Source: JAGGVT01 sp965369605 (lineage in GTDB: Bacteria; JAJVIF01; JAGGVT01). Taken from it: a stretch of 56,169 nt of DNA. A program made the translations under genes and the position numbers. Each line of letters starts with the position of its first letter. Position 1 is the first letter of the stretch. Below the pieces are notes generated by a model. The model was given only the letters and a program-made list of their open reading frames with translations, searched no databases and was not told where the DNA came from. Positions 1 to 8,393 of this stretch are shown in pieces. The stretch covers positions 1 through 56,169 of the forward strand of contig CBDURE010000004.1 in the NCBI GenBank assembly GCA_965369605.1, given 5' to 3'.

Positions 1-1696
1 AAGATTTCCACCACTTTGCCTCTTCGAATGCCACTTTCAAATAAAGTGGCATGCCATGTTTCTTGAACTTTGTGATTATGTCATCCCACTGCTCATCCTG
101 AAGTTTCCTTGAAGGTTGTGCGTTTTTTAAACGGGTGAGCAGAATTTCTTTGCCCTCTTCGGGTGACATCGGAGTTAGTTCAACGAGCTTGTCATCGACG
201 TGGTATTCGTGAATCCTTCTTAAACACTCGCCTGCGGGATCGGTTTCATCATCACGCTCAAGTGCGCTTATCACAATCCGCACGTTTTCTTTTATATCTT
301 TTGGAAACCAGTTAAGCGCATGTGCGCCGTGTTCGGTACTGAGCTGATCGAGTGCATCCAGAAATATTACTAGTTTCTGCCCATCTGGAATGTTGGCAAT
401 ATACTCATTGAACTTAATTGTAATGCTACCGATATCCGCTTTCTCATCAGGGCCTTTCTTTCGAGGTTCAAAATCGAATTTATGCTCTAATTCATCACAT
501 AAGGATTCTAAAAGGAATCTCAAATCGATTGATCCGGGAGTGGCGCTAACGAAGCGGTAAATTGTCTTTCTGTCCGTGAATTCTTTGCTGGCCTGTCCGA
601 CACATTCCGCGATTAATGCTGATTTCCCTGATCCCGATTTACCCCAGAGCACAAGCGGATGATTTGCACCCTCGCGGACATACTCCTGAATTTCCGATTT
701 AACAGACTCACGTCCGAGGAATCCTTTTACTCTATCAAGACGGAATTTGTTATGAGCTTCTATTTCCCTTTCAAGATCAGTCTGCTGCTCAAACTTGTCG
801 ATTTCAGATTGAATTGCTCGGGTTAAATCAGCCTCTACACGATCACACAAAACCTGCAGATGGTCACTAGTGACTTCTATTGATTCATCTTGATTTTTCA
901 AAGCAGCATTGAATTTAAAGATTTGATCATCGGGAATCTGCTTCTCAAGTCGTTTTTTTAGATTTTTGAGAAGGTGTTGAGATTCATCATCCTTTTCATA
1001 ATAGGTTGTCCTTTGCTGTTCATTTATTTCATCATAATTTGTGATTGTCCTGAAGTAGCAGAATGCATGGTCGATTTCAGCATTGAACACACCATGATTA
1101 CATTCCAGTTCGGACGCTGACCGCTCGAATTTCTCAATCTGCAAATCATCGAATTCAGCCTTTTTGGCTGCAGTGAGAAGAAGCTCGTGCATCTTTCTCT
1201 CGACAGGTTTCCATGTATCCCTGTCCTCGTAAATGCCTGTACATGGTTGAAGGACATATTCAGCCGGGTCAGCATTGTCATCGCGGCGATACCATCCGCC
1301 ACCGCCATCAGGTTTATTCTCATCCCATTGGATTAGTTTTTTGTCCTGCTCATCATCGATAAATCCAAGCAGTGAGTCAAATTCATCAGCAGGAATTCGC
1401 GCTGGTAATGGACGGTAGCCATACCGGTCACCGAGGAGAACGATAAAATTCGGGCGGGGGGTAACATCCTGGCATCGCTTTAATTCACCCAGGCAGATAT
1501 CCATTGTGCGATGGTCTTTCGATGCCTCCTCGGTCACACTCCACCTGAGGTCGATTGCCTGAAACCGGCATTCGTTCTCCCGGCATAATCTGCGAAGTTT
1601 CGGAAACACCTTCTCCTGAAGCGCATTACGTTCCGCCTTCATATCATCAAAAGTCGAACTGACAAAAATCCTGAATGTTCTGCTGGTGTTTGTCAT
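1..1696 (-). CDS. DUF4062-STAND NTPase (NACHT-like), 3' end outside window
   Basis: Open reading frame read from the complement, from the ATG at 1696 (GGGAGA ribosome site 6 nt upstream) to the window edge with no stop: 565 codons of an incomplete gene. Residues about 6-110 match the DUF4062 pattern (starts RIFVSSTFDDMKAERN, then DLRWSVTEEA and FIVLLGDRYGYRPLP). After a charged helical linker comes a P-loop NTPase: Walker A GKSGSGKS near residue 350 and a Walker B stretch LVIFLDALDQL near 440, then SALERDDE as expected for sensor 1 of STAND/NACHT proteins. The missing C-terminus should hold repeats (TPR, WD40 or similar) that sense a ligand. Proteins of this make-up are signalling or conflict NTPases; a defence role is inference. 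It is co-oriented with the kinase gene that lies upstream of it. Confidence 0.85.
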   Translation of the reverse strand, partial: MTNTSRTFRIFVSSTFDDMKAERNALQEKVFPKLRRLCRENECRFQAIDLRWSVTEEASKDHRTMDICLGELKRCQDVTPRPNFIVLLGDRYGYRPLPARIPADEFDSLLGFIDDEQDKKLIQWDENKPDGGGGWYRRDDNADPAEYVLQPCTGIYEDRDTWKPVERKMHELLLTAAKKAEFDDLQIEKFERSASELECNHGVFNAEIDHAFCYFRTITNYDEINEQQRTTYYEKDDESQHLLKNLKKRLEKQIPDDQIFKFNAALKNQDESIEVTSDHLQVLCDRVEADLTRAIQSEIDKFEQQTDLEREIEAHNKFRLDRVKGFLGRESVKSEIQEYVREGANHPLVLWGKSGSGKSALIAECVGQASKEFTDRKTIYRFVSATPGSIDLRFLLESLCDELEHKFDFEPRKKGPDEKADIGSITIKFNEYIANIPDGQKLVIFLDALDQLSTEHGAHALNWFPKDIKENVRIVISALERDDETDPAGECLRRIHEYHVDDKLVELTPMSPEEGKEILLTRLKNAQPSRKLQDEQWDDIITKFKKHGMPLYLKVAFEEAKWWKS

Positions 1697-1790
1697 GATT
1701 GTCTCCCGATTCATATTTGCAATCCGACTCAAGAATATTTGGCATCACATTGCTAGAAGACATTATCTTATCATGGAATCTGGAAGTAAG

Positions 1791-4265
1791 TCAGGAGCTG
1801 CTTCTTCTGGGGATTTTCAAAATGAAAGAGGCGCCTTTGTCGGGTTCACTTCTAACGGAAATAATGCCTCCGTGATCGTTAATTATCCTGTCGCAAAAAC
1901 TCAAGCCGAGTCCTGTGCCTTTGCCGGAACCCTTTGTAGTGAAAAACGGATCGAATATTTTGTTTAGCTTGTCAGGCGGTATGCCTTTTCCGTTGTCTTC
2001 AATCTGGATATAAACATGGTTGTTGTCAAACCATGTTGTGAATTTCATCGACGCCTTTACATCGGATTTGCTCTTCATAGACGATATGGAGTTAAGAATT
2101 AAATTCGTAATAACCTGATGAATCTGGTCAGGGTCAACGCTGATAAGCGGAAGATTTTCGTCCATGTCCTTTACGAGAGTGATATTTCCACCACCCGGCT
2201 GATAGGGGATGAAATCGACAGACTCATTTAGAATGCTGTTTATATCAACGAGTTTTTTATCCGGCGGATTTGGTTTGGCGAAATTAAGCAGGTCTTTAAT
2301 AATTCCGGACGCTCTCTTCAAATCTTTCTTTGCGGTTGTAAGCGCTTTTCTTTCAGATGAATCCTCATTGAATCTATTTTCAAGCACCTGCAAAACGCCG
2401 GATACTCCTGCAAGAGGATTGTTAATCTCATGAGCAATGCCCATTGCCAGCTGGCCCATATTCGCAAGTGATTCACTACGAATCAACTGGCGTTCCAGTT
2501 CCTTCATTGAGGTAATATCCTCGACCATGATAATTAATCCGTTAAATCGCTGGTTCTTAAGTATGGGCCTCATTCTAACGTTGAGTATCTTTGAAACGCT
2601 GCCAACATTGAGAGTATGATTTAAAATATCATCTGTAATCATTGTTGACATGCTGTCAAGAAAATTCCTTGCCTGCTCATGATATTTGTCGGTGTCATCG
2701 ACAATGCGAACTTTCTCATAATGCATGCCAAGAGTTTCGTCCTCACTCAATCCGCTAATCTGGCTCATGGCGTAGTTGAATTCGCGAATCTCGCCGTTTA
2801 CGCCAAGAACAATCACGCCAACCGGAAGGTTTTTCAATGTTGCTGTTCTCAGCATCGATTCCTTTGAAAGATTTTCAACGAGATACGCGTTCTGAAGCGC
2901 CATACCAGCATTATTTGCATACGTCTCAAGGAACGACATGATGTTTTCATCCGATTTGACTTTGGAACTTCGGTTATCGATAACGATCATTCCAGCCAGA
3001 TTAAAAGAAGGGCAATTGAGGCATTTTAATAATTTTTCATCCGAGTCGATTTTACCGCATGGACATTCTCTTTCATCCATCATCCAGCAGATATGCAAGT
3101 CGAGACTCTGAACCGGGCAGTTTTTGTTTTTGCAATCATTTAGTTCGTAACATTCGACCTCCTTTTTAGTGAGAAGGGGGATTATCGCGATTCTGGCTGA
3201 AAAATCGAAATCGCGTAAAAAAGCGGAATTGGCGGGATTTATACTTGAACTAAAGAAAAGGGGTTTTGCCTCAAGGAAACATCTTGAAATGAATGAGTTT
3301 TCGATGATGCTTATCTGCGGATAGCTTACAGGCGCCCCTGTTAGCTGGCTGATTTTATAAGCTCTTAGTGTGGCGCTTTCCTTTTCGAGAATGAACAAAG
3401 CGGCGTTTCTGAATCCCAGATCGAGGCTCAGGCTGTCGAGAATCATTCTGATGATTCCCTTTAGTTCGGTTGTTCGAAGCAGATTTGTTGATAGTTGATT
3501 AAGCCGAGTCAGGTTGGATGTCGCGGTTTGAAGTTCTGTGCTCCTTCGTTTTAGCTGATGAGTCAGAAGCATTTGCTCGTCTGTAATATTGCTGAAAATG
3601 GCGGTAACCACAAGGAAGTAGCCAATGGGATTGAATATGTACGGCCACGGGAATATGTTAGCTATTAATCCAGTCTGTGTTCCTGATGAGTAATCCAAGA
3701 GATGATAAAGATGAGCAATCGCAAGTGAAATAAAAGCCGCAATTGCATGAGTTGGTTTTGTCTCAGCGTTTGAAAACTGAGTTACCGTGACCAGGATAAC
3801 CAGAAGTACAGCCATTCTGAAAGCCGGTCGCCCAAGTAACACCCATGCACTGTTTGCCTCGAATAATCCAACCAATCCAATAATAATTGTCAGAAAGGCA
3901 AGCCCAATAATCCCAAGCATCATGACTCGTCCCAATCTGAGAGGCAGGTGGGTGTCGCGCATAATTCCAGTTGAGAAGAAATAGGCGATTAAAACCAGTC
4001 CGATACTTTCAAGAAAACTTCCGAGGAATTCGACAGAGGGAAGGTGAAGTATTTGCAGCAGTTCATACGATGCGCCGAAATAGACGCGGATTAAAAAATG
4101 CAGGGTAAGGAACATCAATCCGCTCATCAGGTAAATGTATTCCGGGAGCCTGTTGCGTCGAAATTCAGGATAAGCCATAAAGAAGGATATACCCACCATG
4201 AAAAGCTGGAATAAATCCATAGCGAGAATGCGGTAGTCGATGATTATTTCATTGGCGAAATCCAT
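1791..4265 (-). CDS. membrane histidine kinase (7TM-GAF-PAS-HisKA-HATPase)
   Basis: An 824-residue sensor kinase. Residues about 10-230 form roughly seven hydrophobic segments. A coiled coil leads into a GAF-like domain (about 260-450), interrupted by a Cys-rich insert of nine or more Cys in about 50 residues (CYELNDCKNKNCP, CWMMDERECPCG, CLNCP) that could bind metal or an Fe-S cluster. A PAS domain follows (about 460-580). The HisKA phospho-acceptor is in MGIAHEINNPLAG, and the ATPase has the N box (LILNS), DNGKGIP, GTGLGL and final KIP. No receiver domain is fused and no response regulator is adjacent, so this is an orphan kinase of NtrB-like type. I see no strong ribosome site before the ATG at 4265; a Met about 16 codons in is an alternative start. 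Confidence 0.9.
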   Translation of the reverse strand: MDFANEIIIDYRILAMDLFQLFMVGISFFMAYPEFRRNRLPEYIYLMSGLMFLTLHFLIRVYFGASYELLQILHLPSVEFLGSFLESIGLVLIAYFFSTGIMRDTHLPLRLGRVMMLGIIGLAFLTIIIGLVGLFEANSAWVLLGRPAFRMAVLLVILVTVTQFSNAETKPTHAIAAFISLAIAHLYHLLDYSSGTQTGLIANIFPWPYIFNPIGYFLVVTAIFSNITDEQMLLTHQLKRRSTELQTATSNLTRLNQLSTNLLRTTELKGIIRMILDSLSLDLGFRNAALFILEKESATLRAYKISQLTGAPVSYPQISIIENSFISRCFLEAKPLFFSSSINPANSAFLRDFDFSARIAIIPLLTKKEVECYELNDCKNKNCPVQSLDLHICWMMDERECPCGKIDSDEKLLKCLNCPSFNLAGMIVIDNRSSKVKSDENIMSFLETYANNAGMALQNAYLVENLSKESMLRTATLKNLPVGVIVLGVNGEIREFNYAMSQISGLSEDETLGMHYEKVRIVDDTDKYHEQARNFLDSMSTMITDDILNHTLNVGSVSKILNVRMRPILKNQRFNGLIIMVEDITSMKELERQLIRSESLANMGQLAMGIAHEINNPLAGVSGVLQVLENRFNEDSSERKALTTAKKDLKRASGIIKDLLNFAKPNPPDKKLVDINSILNESVDFIPYQPGGGNITLVKDMDENLPLISVDPDQIHQVITNLILNSISSMKSKSDVKASMKFTTWFDNNHVYIQIEDNGKGIPPDKLNKIFDPFFTTKGSGKGTGLGLSFCDRIINDHGGIISVRSEPDKGASFILKIPRRSSS

Positions 4266-4316
4266 GCGCTTAAACGTTAACGTTGATTCCTTTTGATTTT
4301 ATCATTTTTACCGGAC

Positions 4317-4387
4317 TGTAGGGGCAAACCTTGTGTTTGCCCTGTATTTATTACATCCTTCAGGGTAACAAAAGGTTTGCCCCTACA
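4317..4387. repeat. palindromic intergenic repeat (GTAGGGGC type)
   Basis: Perfect 16-bp inverted repeat: tgtaggggcaaacctt at 4317-4332 and its complement at 4372-4387, with a second imperfect inner pair (gtttgccctg / cagggtaac). It lies between the nitrilase stop and the kinase start. It looks like a dispersed REP/MITE-type element. A shorter ggggcg/cgcccc hairpin at 20965-20988 may be related. Confidence 0.7.
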
Positions 4388-4436
4388 CATTTAGTTTTTT
4401 CAACAGTCCCAAAATAGCAGCACTTCCAGTAACTGT

Positions 4437-5282
4437 TTATATCTTATCCTTGTAGATACGCTCCAGCTCCTTTATTGAAAGGGGGATTATCTCATCTCTG
4501 ACAAGAGGCATTCTGGTTCTTGCCCTGTGGACTTCATCAATCGAGATTGTTGTTGTTATAAAGTCATCCTCGCCTTTTTTTGCCCGATTGAGAACTTCAC
4601 CGTTTGGGTCAAAAACGATTGAATTTCCGCCGTATTGAATTCCATCCTCAAAACCTGAACGGTTTGTGTAAATAACATATATGCCGTAAAGCCGGGACAG
4701 GTAATGGATGGTTTCCTCCCATTTTTCAAGCGTATCAACCTCCTTTTTAAGAAAACCTCTTAACGGTGAATTTGCGATTATATGAATAACCAATGCGCCA
4801 TCCATTGCAAGGACATAACTGAGTACGGGATGAAGCGCATCCTCGCAGATTAACATCCCCATGCGTGAATATGATGTGTCAAACGCGCGCACCCTTTCAC
4901 CATGGGCAAAGTAACGCGAATCCTCGAACATTCCATAAGTCGGAAGATAGATTTTACGGTGCGTATGAACAAGTTTTCCTTTCGAAAAATATGATGCTGA
5001 CAGGTAGTTATCCATGTTTTTTGAGTTTTCAACAAACCCAAGAATGATGTCAATATCTTTTGAAGCGTCAGCTATTTCACTGATTATTTCACTGTCGAGA
5101 GATTGAGCGACCTCACTTGCAAGGTCACGCAGGAAATATCCGGTGAGGGCGTTTTCTGGAAACGTAACAAGTCCGCAGTTGTCATCGCGAGCCTTGTCGA
5201 TATATGAGTGGATGGTTTTTAAATTCCTGTTTAAATCGCCCAATGCGGGTGAAAACTGGGCTATTCCGATTTTTAGTGTCAT
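4437..5282 (-). CDS. nitrilase-superfamily amidohydrolase, NAD synthetase glutaminase-like
   Basis: A 281-residue carbon-nitrogen hydrolase with the full catalytic triad: Glu43 (FPENALTGY), Lys110 (HRKIYLPTYG) and Cys146 (MLICEDALHP). The stretch around Lys110, continuing MFEDSRYF, and the CED.xHP motif resemble the glutaminase (amidotransferase) domain of glutamine-dependent NAD synthetase more than plain nitrilases. No synthetase domain is fused; a separate NadE lies at 43743-44675. It starts at 5282, its start codon overlapping the stop of the small membrane protein upstream (TAATG), so the two are probably translationally coupled in one transcript with the sirtuin and coaX. That it feeds ammonia to NadE is inference; omega-amidase or another amide hydrolase is the alternative. 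Confidence 0.85.
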   Translation of the reverse strand: MTLKIGIAQFSPALGDLNRNLKTIHSYIDKARDDNCGLVTFPENALTGYFLRDLASEVAQSLDSEIISEIADASKDIDIILGFVENSKNMDNYLSASYFSKGKLVHTHRKIYLPTYGMFEDSRYFAHGERVRAFDTSYSRMGMLICEDALHPVLSYVLAMDGALVIHIIANSPLRGFLKKEVDTLEKWEETIHYLSRLYGIYVIYTNRSGFEDGIQYGGNSIVFDPNGEVLNRAKKGEDDFITTTISIDEVHRARTRMPLVRDEIIPLSIKELERIYKDKI

Positions 5283-5464
5283 TATTGCACTCCGTATTCG
5301 CGATTAGTATTCTGAGCGTCAATATCAGAATCTTTTAAAGATATGGGAGAAACATAATCGAGGATCAATCCGAAAAGAAGAATAAGTACGATGACGATGA
5401 TAATAATTAATCTCCTGGGATTGAGCCATTTCTTTTGCGTATTTTTACCCAATGTACTCACCAA
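5282..5464 (-). CDS. small single-pass membrane protein
   Basis: Sixty residues: a basic N-terminus (KKWLNPRR), one strongly hydrophobic helix (about 19-39, rich in I, V and L), then an acidic tail. This fits an inner-membrane protein with a cytoplasmic N-terminus. I do not recognise a family. It overlaps the 3' end of the sirtuin gene by 20 nt and its stop overlaps the nitrilase start, an arrangement typical of real, coupled small genes. No function is proposed. Confidence 0.55.
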   Translation of the reverse strand: MVSTLGKNTQKKWLNPRRLIIIIVIVLILLFGLILDYVSPISLKDSDIDAQNTNREYGVQ

Positions 5465-6173
5465 ACAGTTTTGGAAGCGATTCGCCGGCTTTTCCGAAAT
5501 GGCTCTCGTGTGCTATTTGCGAAATCGGAGTTTCCTCAAGATTTAACTCAACCACATGCGCTCCCTCATTGCGCGCCATTTCAGCCATTCCGGCTGCTGG
5601 ATAGATAAGTCCGCTTGTTCCGACAACGATACAGAGATCAGTATTCGATACACGCATGAAAGCGCCTGCTAAAATGCTTTCATCCAGATTTTCACCAAAC
5701 CAGACAACATGCGGGCGAAGCATCGATCCGCATGCGCAAACCGGTGGAAGGTCCGGGAATGGCGCTGTTCTGTCCTCCCAGACTCCGCAGTATCTTGTGC
5801 ATCTTACAAACCACAAATTTCCGTGAAGTTCAATTATATTTTCACTTCCGGCATCCCTGTGTAGATTATCAATGTTCTGAGTGATTACAACGACATCGTA
5901 TCCAGCCTGCTCAAGTTTCGCGATTACCTCATGCGCCTTGTTTGGCTTGCATTCCTTTGCCTGAGTACGTCGCATGTCATACCATTCCCACACTGTTTTT
6001 GGGTCATTGTTAAAACCTTCAAGAGTGGCGTATTTTTCAATATCAACTTCCTCCCAAAGCCCTTTCTCTCCTCTGAATGTGGGAATTCCGCTTTCAGAAC
6101 TAATTCCCGCTCCAGTAAGGAACGTGATTTTAGTATCTTTTTCCAGATTGAATTTCAAAGTGGAATCTGTCAT
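5445..6173 (-). CDS. cobB: Sir2-family NAD-dependent protein deacylase
   Basis: A 242-residue class III sirtuin that removes acyl groups from lysines using NAD. Visible motifs are GAGISSESGIPTFRG (NAD binding), TQNIDNLH, the catalytic His in IELHG, a four-Cys zinc site (CTRYC then CAC), and VVGTSG. Tyr65 and Arg68 form the Y-x-x-R pair that in CobB/SIRT5 enzymes reads succinyl or malonyl groups, so desuccinylase activity is likely along with deacetylase activity. The gene overlaps coaX by 4 nt and sits in a transcript next to CoA and NAD genes, which make sense as partners since acyl-CoA levels drive lysine acylation and NAD is the co-substrate. Confidence 0.95.
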   Translation of the reverse strand: MTDSTLKFNLEKDTKITFLTGAGISSESGIPTFRGEKGLWEEVDIEKYATLEGFNNDPKTVWEWYDMRRTQAKECKPNKAHEVIAKLEQAGYDVVVITQNIDNLHRDAGSENIIELHGNLWFVRCTRYCGVWEDRTAPFPDLPPVCACGSMLRPHVVWFGENLDESILAGAFMRVSNTDLCIVVGTSGLIYPAAGMAEMARNEGAHVVELNLEETPISQIAHESHFGKAGESLPKLFGEYIG

Positions 6174-6955
6174 TTTCTTTTTTTATTATTGCCTGAGTTG
6201 AAAAGGTAAATAAGCCTAAGACCTTTCAGTGTTAAATCCTCATCAAAATGATCTATGCCCTTGATTGACTTTATAAAAAGTTTGGAGTAACCGCCAGTAA
6301 CGACGGTTTTAATATCGCCTGACAATTCCTTTTTGAATCTCTTGATCATGCCTTCAATCATTGATGAGTAACCGAAAATAGCGCCGCTTTGAAGTGATTC
6401 CTCAGTGCTTGTTCCAATCGCTTTTTTCGTTCCCTTTAAATCGAAACGATTAAGCATTGCAGCTCGCATGAACAGAGCATCATAGGCGATACGCATTCCC
6501 GGGAAAATAGCTCCGCCAAGATACTGCTTTTTCTCGTTGACAGCGCAGAAGGTAATCGCGGTTCCAAAATCGACAAGGATTAAGGGTACGCCATAAATAT
6601 GCGCACCAGCTACAGCGTTTACAATTCTGTCAGCGCCGACTTTACGGGGATCGTCATACTTGATAGCTATCCCTGTTTTAATTCCAGGATTTACAATTAG
6701 AGGAGTAATATTGAAGAAATCACTGCACAGCCTTTCGAATGTTCCAATGAGGGGCGGAACTACTGAAGAAATAATTATTCCCTTTGGGGCGAGAGTTTCA
6801 CCGAAACGAAGGTTTAGAAGCCCGATTATTTCACTGCCGTACTGGTCGGATGTGGCGTTGTGATTGGTTTCGACCCGGCATCGAGTAATGAGATTATCAC
6901 CCTCAAACAGACCGATTACTATATTGGTGTTTCCTATGTCTATAGTGAGGAGCAT
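6170..6955 (-). CDS. coaX: type III pantothenate kinase
   Basis: A 261-residue CoaX of the ASKHA fold, which phosphorylates pantothenate as the first step from pantothenate to CoA. Motifs are the N-terminal phosphate loop IDIGNTNIVIG, the VGADRIVNA segment, DFGTAITF with the catalytic Asp, and GGAIFPG. This enzyme type is not feedback-inhibited by CoA, so control of flux may sit upstream at panB. The panBCD genes are about 4 kb upstream on the same strand. The 3' end overlaps the sirtuin start by 4 nt. Confidence 0.96.
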   Translation of the reverse strand: MLLTIDIGNTNIVIGLFEGDNLITRCRVETNHNATSDQYGSEIIGLLNLRFGETLAPKGIIISSVVPPLIGTFERLCSDFFNITPLIVNPGIKTGIAIKYDDPRKVGADRIVNAVAGAHIYGVPLILVDFGTAITFCAVNEKKQYLGGAIFPGMRIAYDALFMRAAMLNRFDLKGTKKAIGTSTEESLQSGAIFGYSSMIEGMIKRFKKELSGDIKTVVTGGYSKLFIKSIKGIDHFDEDLTLKGLRLIYLFNSGNNKKRK

Positions 6956-6971
6956 TCAGTATGAAATCCGC

Positions 6972-7277
6972 CTAGCTGCTGACTTCATTTAAAAGTTCAC
7001 GGTAATAATGCCGTTCAGCCTCAAGACTCTCAATCTGCGGATTCAATATGACATAATTTTCATCGCAGGCTTTGAGTTCTTTTTCAAGTTCTTTAATTTT
7101 CTCCGTGAATGGATTTCCCGGAGCGCGCTTGAGAACTTTAATGCGAAGCTGTAACGCCATAATCTCGCGCTTTATGTTATGTCCTTCAAGCATCTCATCA
7201 ATCTGATCATTGATGCCGTCGATGTATTCCTGAAGGAATGTTATTGTGTCCTGAGGTGTAACTTTGAATTCAGGCAT
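6972..7277 (-). CDS. small coiled-coil protein of unknown function
   Basis: About 101 residues, mostly charged helix with heptad-like spacing (LQLRIKVLK, KIKELEKELK, IESLEAERHYYREL), suggesting a coiled coil. No signal peptide or membrane helix. I chose the ATG at 7277 (MPEFKV) because a GGAGG ribosome site sits 5 nt upstream; a longer reading from a TTG at 7289 would put that site inside the gene. It ends 16 nt before coaX and probably shares its transcript. Family not recognised. Confidence 0.75.
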   Translation of the reverse strand: MPEFKVTPQDTITFLQEYIDGINDQIDEMLEGHNIKREIMALQLRIKVLKRAPGNPFTEKIKELEKELKACDENYVILNPQIESLEAERHYYRELLNEVSS

Positions 7278-7385
7278 ATCTGCCTCCAAAGTGATTACTT
7301 ATTCGAAAAGTCCGAATAAGGTTTAAATTTCAAATTCCAATTATAATGTATTACCGGCCGCATTTAAACAGCAGGCACTCCCGTT

Positions 7386-7510
7386 AATTGCAAAAAAGGG
7401 GACAGTCCACAACAGGCATTAAACTTGACGGTTTCAATGGACACTACCTAATCCCTTAGTGTTTATCGTGTTTATAAGCATTTCAGGGACAGTCCCCTTT
7501 TTTGCAAATT
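7386..7510. repeat. palindromic repeat (ggggacagtcc type) after nadC
   Basis: Two inverted arms flank about 77 bp: aattgcaaaaaaggggac at 7386-7403 (continuing agtcc) and its near-complement at 7486-7510. The right arm runs into the nadC stop codon, so read from the nadC side the RNA could fold into a long hairpin ending in a U-rich run; it may act as the operon terminator as well as being a dispersed repeat. Confidence 0.7.
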
Positions 7511-8369
7511 AATCTTTAATATGCAAAGCGATATCCAGAGCTTTCACTGAATGAGTCAACGCCCCAATGCTGATAACGTCAGCTCCGATTGATGAATACT
7601 CCACAATATTGCTTTCGTTTATGCCACCGCTAAGCTCAACAATCGCTTTACCATCGATTAGTTCAACTGCTTCTTTAGCTTCTTCGGGCGTGAAATTATC
7701 GAGCATGATTATATCGACATCGCATTTCAACGCTTCCTTCACATCTTCTAAATCGGATGTCTCAACCTCAATCTTCACTGTATGGCCTATTTTGCTTTTA
7801 ATCTGATTGACAGCGTCTCTTATTCCACCTGAAAGAGCAATGTGATTGTTTTTAATCATGACAGCATCTGACAGTGAAAATCTGTGATTGGTCCCGCCGC
7901 CTGCTTTCACAGCGTATTTCTGAAGTAGTCTCATTCCGGGCAGTGTTTTTCGCGTATCTGATATTTTTGTTTTACTTTCTCCAACCAGTTTAACCAGGCG
8001 ATTTGTCATTGTAGCTATTCCGCTTAAATGAGTCAGGAGATTTAAAGCTACTCGCTCACCTTTTAGAAGCGTGTCAGGTGGGAGATTAAATTTTGCAATT
8101 ATGTCGCCATCTGAAATGGAATCGCCATCATTGAAATATATTTCGAAATCGTCGAAAGTGGTGTTTTCATCAATAATTATGAACGTGTGCATTAAAACAG
8201 GAAGACCAGCGATAACACCTGATGCCTTCGCGATAAGATCGGCGGATACGGGAGTAGCGGAAAGATTCATGTTATCGGTGGTAATGTCTCCGAATTGAAG
8301 GTCCTCTTTTAATGCGCGTAGAATCAGTTCCTCATAATGAATCGGTTCTGGTTGTGTTAATAAACTCAT
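7509..8369 (-). CDS. nadC: quinolinate phosphoribosyltransferase (decarboxylating)
   Basis: A 286-residue enzyme that joins quinolinate and PRPP to make nicotinate mononucleotide. Motifs are EDLQFGDITT near the start, DTRKTLPGMR with the PRPP-binding Arg/Lys, KAGGGTNHR, KNNH, EVETS, MLDNF and the C-terminal SGGIN and GALTHS phosphate loops. Full length for the family. Last gene of panB-panC-panD-nadA-nadX-nadC, 24 nt after nadX. Confidence 0.97.
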   Translation of the reverse strand: MSLLTQPEPIHYEELILRALKEDLQFGDITTDNMNLSATPVSADLIAKASGVIAGLPVLMHTFIIIDENTTFDDFEIYFNDGDSISDGDIIAKFNLPPDTLLKGERVALNLLTHLSGIATMTNRLVKLVGESKTKISDTRKTLPGMRLLQKYAVKAGGGTNHRFSLSDAVMIKNNHIALSGGIRDAVNQIKSKIGHTVKIEVETSDLEDVKEALKCDVDIIMLDNFTPEEAKEAVELIDGKAIVELSGGINESNIVEYSSIGADVISIGALTHSVKALDIALHIKD

Positions 8370-8393
8370 TTATGTGATTAACCTCTAATGAAA

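Noticed and set aside
1024..1323. 99-codon frame on the minus strand
   Set aside because: Out of frame with the much longer DUF4062-STAND gene that covers it; no ribosome site.
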